Shown here piece by piece: positions 57,706-64,000 of a stretch of 64,000 nt of DNA. Source of the DNA: Nocardia rosealba. GTDB taxonomy: Bacteria; Actinomycetota; Actinomycetes; Mycobacteriales; Mycobacteriaceae. The position numbers and the translations under genes are program-made. The notes beneath the pieces are model-generated. The model searched no databases. It was not told the DNA's origin and saw only the letters and a list, made by a program, of their open reading frames with translations. Numbering within the stretch: position 1 is the stretch's first letter; every line of letters begins with the position of its first letter. Location of the stretch: the NCBI RefSeq assembly GCF_020216065.1, contig NZ_JAIWNA010000005.1:1-64000 (forward strand), written 5' to 3'.

Positions 57706-59610
57706 CTACTGGGCGGCCGCGAACTGGGCGTTGTACAGGCGGTAGTAGGCGCCGCGTTCCTCTAGCAGGCGTTCGTGGTTGCCGTGTTCGACGATGCGGC
57801 CCTTCTCCATCACCACGATCAGGTCGGCGTCGCGAATCGTCGAAAGCCGGTGGGCGATGACGAAACTCGTGCGGTCGCGGCGCAGCGCGGCGGTGGCGTG
57901 CTGCACGAGCAGTTCGGTGCGGGTGTCGACCGAGCTGGTCGCCTCGTCGAGGATCAGGATCGACGGCTTGGCCAGGAACGCGCGGGCGATGGTGATGAGC
58001 TGCTTCTCACCGGCGCTCACCCCGCCGCCTTCCTCGTCGATCACCGTGTCGTAGCCGTCGGGCAGCGAGTGCACGAACCGGTCGACATAGGCGGCGCGGG
58101 CGGCGGCGATGATGTCGTGCTCCGAGGCGTTGGGATTGCCGTAGGCGATGTTCTCGCGGATGGTGCCCTGGAACAGCCAGGTGTCCTGCAACACCATGCC
58201 GATGCGCGAACGCAGGTGGTCGCGGGTGATGGTGGTGATGTCGACGTCGTCGATGGAGATGGTGCCCGCGTCGATCTCGTAGAAACGCATCAGCAGGTTC
58301 ACCAGCGTGGTCTTGCCCGCACCGGTCGGGCCGACGATGGCGATCACATGGCCCGGGTCGGCCACCAGTGAAAGCCGTTCGATCACCGGGGTTTCCGGGT
58401 CGTAGCCGAAGGACACCGCGTCGAACTCCACCCGGCCGCGGTCGACCGGGCGCGAGTTCTCCACCAGCGGGTCGGGGCTCTGTTCCTCGGCGTCGAGGAT
58501 CTCGAAGATCCGCTCGGCCGAGGCCACCCCGGACTGCAGCAGGTTGGCCATGGCGCCGATCTGGGTGAGCGGCTGGCTGAACTGGCGCGAGTACTGGATG
58601 AAGGCCTGCACCTCACCGAGTGAGAGGTTGCCGGTGGCCACCCGCAGGCCGCCGACCAGCGCGATGAACACGAAGTTCACGTTTCCGAGGAACATGATCG
58701 CGGGCATGATCAGGCCGGAGATGAACTGCGCCTTGAAGCTGGCGTTGTAGAGCTTGTCGTTACGCTCGTCGAACTCCCGGCCCACCTCGCGGCTGCGGCC
58801 GAACGCGGTGATGATCTCGTGGCCGGTGTAGGCCTCTTCCACCGAGGAGTTCACCTCACCGGTGTATTTCCACTGGTTCACGAAGTGCGGCTTGGACCGT
58901 TTGGCGATCTGCGCGGTGACGACGATGGCCGCGGGCACCGTGAGCAGGGCGATCAGCGCCAGCAGCGGCGAGATCCAGAACATCATGATCAGGATGCCGA
59001 CCACGGTGAACAGCGAGACGAGCAGCTGGCTCATGGTCTGCTGCAGGCTCTGGGAGACATTGTCGACATCGTTGGTGACGCGGCTGAGCACGTCGCCGCG
59101 CGGTGCGGTGTCGAAGTAGCGCAGCGGTAGGCGGTGCAGCTTGTTCTCCACGTCGTCGCGCAGGCGTTTGACCGTGCGGTTGATGACGACGTTGAGAAGA
59201 TAGCCCTGCAGCCAGCCGAACACCGCCGCGACCACGTACAGCACGAGGACCAGCGTGAGCACCCGGCCGACAGCACCGAAATCGATACCGGTGCCGGGGA
59301 TCACGTTCATGGCCGAGAGCATGTCGGCGCGGGTGTTCTCCCCGCGCTGACGCAGCATCTCGACAGTTTCGTCCTTGCTCAGCCCCGCCGGTAGTTGCTT
59401 GCCGACGAACCCGTCGAACACCAGGTTGGTCGCCTTGCCGAGCAACCACGGGCCGAGTGTGTTGAGCACCACCGAGGTGACGACGAGCGCGATGATGACC
59501 GCGACGGAGAACTTTTCCGGCGCGAGTCTGCGCAGCAGCCGCTTCAGCGACGGAACGAACGATTTCGGTTTCGTACCCGGGGCGCCGGGGACGGGTCCAC
59601 CCGGCCTCAT
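57706..59610 (-). CDS. ABC exporter, permease-ATPase half-transporter
   Basis: A 634-residue fused membrane and ATPase protein. Six helices lie in about 40-370, followed by an ATPase domain with Walker A VGPTGAGKTTLVNLLM, the signature GGVSAGEKQLITIARAFL (Ser replaced by Ala) and Walker B SILILDEATSSVD with the catalytic Glu. It forms a heterodimer with the product of the upstream gene, which overlaps its ATG by 4 bp. GGAGGAGG precedes the ATG. The pair resembles Rv1272c/Rv1273c by memory. Its substrate is unknown. Confidence 0.9.
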   Translation of the reverse strand: MRPGGPVPGAPGTKPKSFVPSLKRLLRRLAPEKFSVAVIIALVVTSVVLNTLGPWLLGKATNLVFDGFVGKQLPAGLSKDETVEMLRQRGENTRADMLSAMNVIPGTGIDFGAVGRVLTLVLVLYVVAAVFGWLQGYLLNVVINRTVKRLRDDVENKLHRLPLRYFDTAPRGDVLSRVTNDVDNVSQSLQQTMSQLLVSLFTVVGILIMMFWISPLLALIALLTVPAAIVVTAQIAKRSKPHFVNQWKYTGEVNSSVEEAYTGHEIITAFGRSREVGREFDERNDKLYNASFKAQFISGLIMPAIMFLGNVNFVFIALVGGLRVATGNLSLGEVQAFIQYSRQFSQPLTQIGAMANLLQSGVASAERIFEILDAEEQSPDPLVENSRPVDRGRVEFDAVSFGYDPETPVIERLSLVADPGHVIAIVGPTGAGKTTLVNLLMRFYEIDAGTISIDDVDITTITRDHLRSRIGMVLQDTWLFQGTIRENIAYGNPNASEHDIIAAARAAYVDRFVHSLPDGYDTVIDEEGGGVSAGEKQLITIARAFLAKPSILILDEATSSVDTRTELLVQHATAALRRDRTSFVIAHRLSTIRDADLIVVMEKGRIVEHGNHERLLEERGAYYRLYNAQFAAAQ

Positions 59611-61340
59611 CGAGCCTCCTCCACACTGAGCTGGGACTCGACGATCCCGCGGTACTCCGGGCACCGCTGCATCAGCTCGTCATGGGTGCCGAGGCCTGCC
59701 ATCGCACCGTCCTCGAGGACGACGATCTGGTCGGCGTCGCGAATGGTCTGTATCCGCTGGGCCACGATGAGCACCGACGCGTCGGCGGTCTCGGGTTTCA
59801 GCGCCGCGCGCAACCGGGCGTCGGTCGCCACGTCGAGCGCGGAGAACGAATCGTCGAACAGGTAGATGCGCGGCTTACGCACCAGCGCGCGGGCGATGCA
59901 CAGGCGCTGACGCTGACCACCCGACACCGTCGTGCCGCCCTGGGCGACCGGGGTGTCGAGGCCCTGCGGCATCTCGCGCACGAAGTCGGCCGCCTGGGCG
60001 ACCTCGAGCGCGTGCCAGAGCTCGTCATCGGTGGCGTCGGGTTTGCCGTAGCGCAGGTTGCTCGCGACGGTTCCGGAGAACAGGTACGCCTTCTGCGGCA
60101 CCAATCCGATTCCGCCGCGCAGTGTTTCGAGGTCGAGGTGCCGTACGTCGGTGCCGCCCACGTACACCGCGCCGTCGGTGACATCGATCAGGCGCGGGAT
60201 CAGATTGACGAGCGTGGTCTTGCCCGCACCGGTGGAACCGACCACGGCCGTTGTCGTTCCGGGCGCCACCTGGAAGCGGATGGCGCGCAGCACCGGCTTC
60301 TCCGCACCGGGGAAGGCGAATTCGGCGAACTGCAGGTCGACGGTCGCCGGATCGCCTGCGAAGGGCTGCGGCAGGCGCGGCGGGCGCACCGAGGACTCGG
60401 TCTCGAGCACCGCGCCGATCCGGTCGGCCGAGACCGCCGCGCGCGGGGCCATCATCGCCAGGAACGAGGCCATCATCACGGCCATCAGGATCTGCATGAT
60501 GTAGGACAGCATCGCGGTGAGCGAGCCGATCTGCATGGTGCCGTCGTCGACGTGATGCCCGCCGAACCAGATCACCCCGACGGCGGTGACATTGGAGATG
60601 AGCATGACGATCGGGAACATCAGCGCCATCAGCTTGCCCACGCGCAGCGAGGCATCGGTGAGCGAGGTGTTGGCCATCCCGAAGCGCCAGATCTCCTGAC
60701 GTTCCCGCACGAACGCGCGGATCACCCGGATGCCGGTGATCTGCTCGCGCAGCACCCGGTTCACCCCGTCGATGCGTTCCTGCATCTGCCGGAAGCCGGG
60801 CACCATCTTCGCCACGACCAGGCCCATGCTCAGCGCCAGCGCGGGCACCGCGATGAGCAGCAACCACGAGAGCCCGACGTCCTCGCGCACCGCCATGATG
60901 ATGCCGCCGACGCACATGATCGGTGCCATCACCAGAATCGTCACCGACATCACGATGAGCAGCTGCACCTGCTGGATGTCGTTGGTGGAGCGGGTGATGA
61001 GCGAGGGCGCGCCGAACAGGCCGACCTCGCGCGCGGAGAACGTCTCGACCCGGTGCAGCACCGCGCCGCGCATGTCCCGGCCCGCGCCCATCGCCGCCTG
61101 CGCACCGAAGTACACCGACGCCGACGAGGCGATGATCTGCACGCAGCTCACCGCGAGCATCCACAGTCCGGTGGTCCAGATGTAGCCGATATCGCCCCTG
61201 GTGATGCCGTTGTCGATGAGGTCGGCATTGAGGCTCGGCAGGTAGAGCATCGCGATGACCGAGACCAGCTGGAGCACGAGGACCCCGGCCAGCTGGGCGC
61301 GGTACGGGGCCGTGTAGGTCCGCAGCAGGGTGATCAACAT
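59607..61340 (-). CDS. ABC exporter, partner half-transporter with degenerate Walker B
   Basis: A 577-residue partner of the 57706 gene. Six helices (about 15-310) are followed by an ATPase domain with Walker A VGSTGAGKTTLVNLIP and signature VSGGQRQRLCIARAL, but Walker B reads IYLFDDSFSALD, with Asp instead of the catalytic Glu. Such a degenerate site is typical of heterodimeric exporters in which one of two ATP sites is non-hydrolytic. It ends 4 bp inside the next gene start. It would be transcribed first in the operon. Confidence 0.9.
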   Translation of the reverse strand: MLITLLRTYTAPYRAQLAGVLVLQLVSVIAMLYLPSLNADLIDNGITRGDIGYIWTTGLWMLAVSCVQIIASSASVYFGAQAAMGAGRDMRGAVLHRVETFSAREVGLFGAPSLITRSTNDIQQVQLLIVMSVTILVMAPIMCVGGIIMAVREDVGLSWLLLIAVPALALSMGLVVAKMVPGFRQMQERIDGVNRVLREQITGIRVIRAFVRERQEIWRFGMANTSLTDASLRVGKLMALMFPIVMLISNVTAVGVIWFGGHHVDDGTMQIGSLTAMLSYIMQILMAVMMASFLAMMAPRAAVSADRIGAVLETESSVRPPRLPQPFAGDPATVDLQFAEFAFPGAEKPVLRAIRFQVAPGTTTAVVGSTGAGKTTLVNLIPRLIDVTDGAVYVGGTDVRHLDLETLRGGIGLVPQKAYLFSGTVASNLRYGKPDATDDELWHALEVAQAADFVREMPQGLDTPVAQGGTTVSGGQRQRLCIARALVRKPRIYLFDDSFSALDVATDARLRAALKPETADASVLIVAQRIQTIRDADQIVVLEDGAMAGLGTHDELMQRCPEYRGIVESQLSVEEAR

Positions 61341-61383
61341 GATGGACGCAGGCTACCGCGTGCGGCGAGGCCGCGTCCCCCGG

Positions 61384-61433
61384 TTATCCAGGCGTTTCAC
61401 CAGGCCTGTGGATAAACCCGAACCTGTGGACAG
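61384..61433. promoter_or_regulatory. DnaA-box-like sequences upstream of the ABC operon
   Basis: TTATCCAGG (61384), TGTGGATAA (61407, perfect reverse complement of TTATCCACA) and TGTGGACAG (61425, one mismatch to the reverse complement of TTGTCCACA) lie in the 94-bp gap between the ABC and Rrf2 genes. Confidence 0.45.
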
Positions 61434-61434
61434 A

Positions 61435-61911
61435 TCACGCGTCGGCGGGAGTACGTGGCTCGCGCCGGGCCCAGGCGCCAGGATCCGCGATCAACTCATC
61501 GATGAAACCGGGCAGTCGGTCGGCGGCGATATCGGCGATCGACACGTTCTCGAGCACGGCCCGGATATTCACCCGCAGCGCGATCCACACCCGCTGCAAC
61601 GGCTCGGCCGCACCGGGGTAGCGCACGTCCTCGGGACGCTGCCCGCGCACCGAGGCCAGCGGCGACTCCACGCCACGGATCACGTCGGCCACCGAGATCT
61701 CCTCGGCGGGCCTGCCGAGGCGGTACCCGCCGTCCGGTCCGCGCCTGCTGCGCACCAGTTCGGCGCGACGCAGCTCGGCGAGCACGGTCTCGAGGACCTT
61801 GGGCGGGATCTGCGCCGCGGCGGCGATGGCCTCGGCCTTCACGACCCCGTCGGCCGCGGCGAGCTCGAGCAACGTTCGCACCGCGTAATCGACCCTTGCG
61901 GTGATATGCAC
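61435..61911 (-). CDS. Rrf2-family transcriptional regulator
   Basis: A 158-residue protein with the Rrf2 winged helix: HITARVDYAVRTLLELAAAD, PPKVLETVLAELRRAELVRS and GPDGGYRLGRPAEEISVADV. No Cys cluster for an Fe-S centre is present, so it is an Rrf2 without the NsrR/IscR iron-sulfur type. The GTG at 61911 overlaps no other gene; its upstream neighbour is the TetR gene 10 bp away on the same strand. It may control the adjacent ABC exporter operon. Confidence 0.85.
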   Translation of the reverse strand: MHITARVDYAVRTLLELAAADGVVKAEAIAAAAQIPPKVLETVLAELRRAELVRSRRGPDGGYRLGRPAEEISVADVIRGVESPLASVRGQRPEDVRYPGAAEPLQRVWIALRVNIRAVLENVSIADIAADRLPGFIDELIADPGAWARREPRTPADA

Positions 61912-61921
61912 GGTCTCGAAC

Positions 61922-62515
61922 CTACGCGGTCGCGCCGCCGGCCAGCACGGCGGTCGCCGCGTCGAGCAGCGTCTGCTCGACGAGCGCGTCGGTGGCTCCC
62001 GGCGCCAGTTCGGTCGACAGCAGCGCCACCCCGAGCACCTCGATGGCACCGGCCGCGCGCAGCATCGTCTCCGGCGTCGGGTTCGGTCCGGACAACCAGG
62101 TCCGCAGCTCGCGAGTGGGTTCCATGAGATCCGGGTAGCGGTCGGCGATGGCGTTGACGATGGCGGCGGTGTCGCGCACGCACAGCGCGCCCGCGTCGCG
62201 GTGGCGGATCATGCCGCGCAGATAGGTGCGCAGGACGGCGCGAATGCCCTCGCTGTCGTAGGGGACGGCGTCGATATCGGTGACGATGTCGCGCATGTGA
62301 TCGATGATCGGGTCGATGATCGCCAGCAGCAGATCGAGCTTCGACGCGTAGTGGTAGTACAGCGACGCCTTTGTGATTCCCACCATATCGGCGACTTCGC
62401 GCAGGCTCGTCTGTTCGAAGCCTTTCGCGGCGAACAGCCGGAGCGCGGCATCACGAATCGCCTGTTTAGTGCCTCCACCTGCGGTAACGGTGTCGGCGGT
62501 GTCCCGGGCAGCCAT
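61922..62515 (-). CDS. TetR-family transcriptional regulator
   Basis: A 197-residue regulator. The HTH is KQAIRDAALRLFAAKGFEQT, then LREVADMVGITKASLYYHYA, followed by a helical C-terminal domain. It diverges from the MMPL gene across a 133-bp gap that holds a 7-bp-arm inverted repeat, so it probably represses that transporter and itself, as TetR regulators commonly do for mmpL genes. Its 3' end abuts the Rrf2 gene, which may be co-transcribed. Confidence 0.92.
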   Translation of the reverse strand: MAARDTADTVTAGGGTKQAIRDAALRLFAAKGFEQTSLREVADMVGITKASLYYHYASKLDLLLAIIDPIIDHMRDIVTDIDAVPYDSEGIRAVLRTYLRGMIRHRDAGALCVRDTAAIVNAIADRYPDLMEPTRELRTWLSGPNPTPETMLRAAGAIEVLGVALLSTELAPGATDALVEQTLLDAATAVLAGGATA

Positions 62516-62596
62516 GTGGCAATCCTCCCATGAATCGGTTGTGATCTATCCGGCGCCCATAAAATTGAGGTTGCCCCTCCGCTTACGCCGTCGGTA

Positions 62597-62618
62597 GTCT
62601 ACCTACCGCACGGTAGAC
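62597..62618. promoter_or_regulatory. TetR operator candidate upstream of the MMPL gene
   Basis: GTCTACC (62597-62603), eight bases, GGTAGAC (62612-62618) is a perfect inverted repeat, with a nested palindrome TACCG CA CGGTA (62604-62615) offset inside it. It lies 30 bp before the MMPL GTG and about 80 bp before the TetR ATG. Confidence 0.75.
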
Positions 62619-62648
62619 AAATCATTCGCGATGTGGAGGCGGGGACAC

Positions 62649-64000
62649 GTGTCCGTATACCTGTACCGATGGGGAAAGTTCGCTTTCCGCCGTAAATGGA
62701 TAGTGTTGCCGGTCTGGCTACTGCTGTTCGTGCTGCTCGGCGGGCTCGGCGCCACCCTCAGCAAGCCGATGAGCAACGACTTCAGCATGCCCGAGCTGCC
62801 CTCGGCTCGCGCCAACGAAATCCTCGACAAGCACTTCCCCGGCATGTCCGAACAGTTCAAGTTCGACGCCGTGGCAGGCACCTACGTGATCGCCGCGCCG
62901 ACAGGCCAGCAGCTCACCGACCCGGCCAACCGTGCCGCGATCGACGCGTTCATCGGCAAGCTCGGTGAACTGCCGATCGTCGACAAGACCAAGCCGCTGA
63001 CCAACCCGATCGAGATGACCGACAAGATGGGCTGCCTGAGCAACCCTGACCCGTCGACCTGCTCGGGTGCCCCGCTCAACGTGCTCAACGAGTCCGCACC
63101 CAAGACCGTCGCCACGCTCACCGTGCCGTTCACCATCAAGAACGTCACCGACGTGACCGACGCCGAGCGCGACGCCGCCTTCGAGGTCGGCGCCGACGCC
63201 CGCAACGCCGGCCTGACCGTCGAGCTCAGCGGTTCCATCGCGATGAAGCAGGAACAGCCGAGCGGCAAGTCCGAGCTGATCGGTATGGCCGTCGCCCTGA
63301 TCGTCATGGTGATCGCCTTCGGCGCCATCGTCGCCGCGGTCGTCCCGATCGTCACCGCCATCGTCGGCCTCGGTGCCGCGACCTCGACGATCATGCTCGG
63401 CACCTCCTTCATGGAAGTGCCCGGCTTCACCACCTTCCTCGCCTCGATGATCGGTATCGCGCTGTCGATCGACTACGCGCTGTTCATCGTCTCGCGCTAC
63501 AAACACGAACTGTCCGTGCGTGATTCGGCCGAGGAAGCCGCCGGTACGGCGCTCGGCACCGCCGGTTCGGCCGTGGTGTTCGCCGGTCTCACCGTCATCA
63601 TCGCGCTCGGCGCGCTGAGCATCGTCGGCGTGGAGTTCCTGACCTTCATGGGTCTCGGTGGCGCCATCGCCGCCGCGTTCGCGGTGCTCACCGCCGTCAC
63701 CCTGATGCCCGCGCTGATGGGCGCCTTCGGCAAGTCGCTGTTCAAGCCGAAGCTGCCGCTGGTGGCCCAGCACGATCCCGAGGACGAAAACTCGGTCACC
63801 AACGGCCAGCGTTTCGCCCGCCTGATCGGCAAGGCACCGTGGGTCGCCCTGATCCTGTCGGTGGTCGTGCTCGGTGCGCTCGCCGCACCCGCCGCGGGCC
63901 TGAACCTCGGCCTGCCCGGCGAGGACAGCCTGCCCAAGACCTCGACCGTGCGTAAGGCCTACGACCTGCGCACCGAGGGCTTCGGTGAGGGCAGCAACGG
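62649..64000 (+). CDS. MMPL-family transporter, 5' part
   Basis: An RND-type membrane protein cut off by the window end; 450 codons are visible. It begins VSVYLYRWGKFAFRRKWIVL with the first helix, has a large extracellular domain (about 45-200), then helices from about 210 with the MMPL signature SIDYALFIVSRYKHE near 275-289 (conserved Asp-Tyr pair). It should export lipids or other hydrophobic compounds. GGAGGCGGGG precedes the GTG at 62649; an in-frame ATG at 62631 would add six residues. Divergent TetR and the inverted repeat at 62597 suggest its regulator. Confidence 0.93.
   Translation, partial: MSVYLYRWGKFAFRRKWIVLPVWLLLFVLLGGLGATLSKPMSNDFSMPELPSARANEILDKHFPGMSEQFKFDAVAGTYVIAAPTGQQLTDPANRAAIDAFIGKLGELPIVDKTKPLTNPIEMTDKMGCLSNPDPSTCSGAPLNVLNESAPKTVATLTVPFTIKNVTDVTDAERDAAFEVGADARNAGLTVELSGSIAMKQEQPSGKSELIGMAVALIVMVIAFGAIVAAVVPIVTAIVGLGAATSTIMLGTSFMEVPGFTTFLASMIGIALSIDYALFIVSRYKHELSVRDSAEEAAGTALGTAGSAVVFAGLTVIIALGALSIVGVEFLTFMGLGGAIAAAFAVLTAVTLMPALMGAFGKSLFKPKLPLVAQHDPEDENSVTNGQRFARLIGKAPWVALILSVVVLGALAAPAAGLNLGLPGEDSLPKTSTVRKAYDLRTEGFGEGSN

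Noticed and set aside
59682-61415. 577-codon plus-strand open frame opposite an ABC exporter gene
   Set aside because: Same length as the true antisense gene, His/Asp/Arg-rich and no recognisable domain.

Overview
The window is very GC-rich. It has frequent GTG starts, many ATGA or TGATG coupled gene pairs, TANNNT -10 boxes placed 6-8 nt before start codons (leaderless starts), and mycolata-type genes: mycosin, EspI-like ATPase, TmsA/TmsB, PknK, MMPL, WS/DGAT. This points to a chromosomal segment of a Nocardia-like member of the Mycobacteriales. The run murT-gatD-recR-ybaB-SRPBCC-tmsA-tmsB, then dnaX and a class I aminotransferase with the SRP RNA beside it, recalls the order of Rv3712-Rv3722c in Mycobacterium tuberculosis. 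Several accessory blocks are spliced into that backbone. The synteny is from memory and was not searched. I saw no rRNA, CRISPR array, insertion sequence or prophage.

Layout. 1-6 kb: an inverted repeat and a 42-bp tandem repeat lead into a proline-rich ParA/MinD-like ATPase. Next comes a divergent LysR/EamA pair sharing a perfect palindrome, then a mycosin protease that, with the ATPase, suggests type VII secretion. 6-20.6 kb: a Tat-exported FAD oxidoreductase; murT-gatD (lipid II isoglutamine amidation); a transglutaminase plus ATP-grasp/alpha-E operon; ybaB-recR; a MerR-VOC pair behind a MerR-type operator; an SRPBCC protein; and tmsA-tmsB (10-methyl branched fatty acids). 20.6-22.8 kb: an 18-bp-arm palindrome, WXG100-like remnants, a frameshifted secreted-toxin gene and an intact probable immunity gene, of lower GC than its surroundings.

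22.8-35.4 kb: a PknK-like kinase/ATPase, an exported phytase-like esterase, a proline-rich membrane protein, a cupin, fadB-fadA and an unusually long dnaX. 35.4-45.5 kb: an unknown protein, a YpfJ-type metallopeptidase, a DUF2207 membrane protein, a ROK regulator, a glycine-rich exported protein, an HhH-GPD protein diverging from a methyltransferase, an aspartate aminotransferase, SRP RNA and a TetR regulator. 45.5-53 kb: a membrane protein, tRNA-Ser(GGA), DUF5994, a ThrE-like exporter, two XRE regulators, a small membrane protein antisense to one of them, a WS/DGAT acyltransferase containing a cluster of DnaA-box-like sequences, and DUF397 and DUF309 proteins.

53-64 kb: gluQRS, an RDD protein, a DUF4190 protein, a queuosine-precursor transporter and tgt, together suggesting queuosine salvage and glutamylation. 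A heterodimeric ABC exporter, Rrf2 and TetR regulators and the first 450 codons of an MMPL transporter follow. Coordinates and motifs are read from the sequence. Family names rest on recognised motifs, not database searches.
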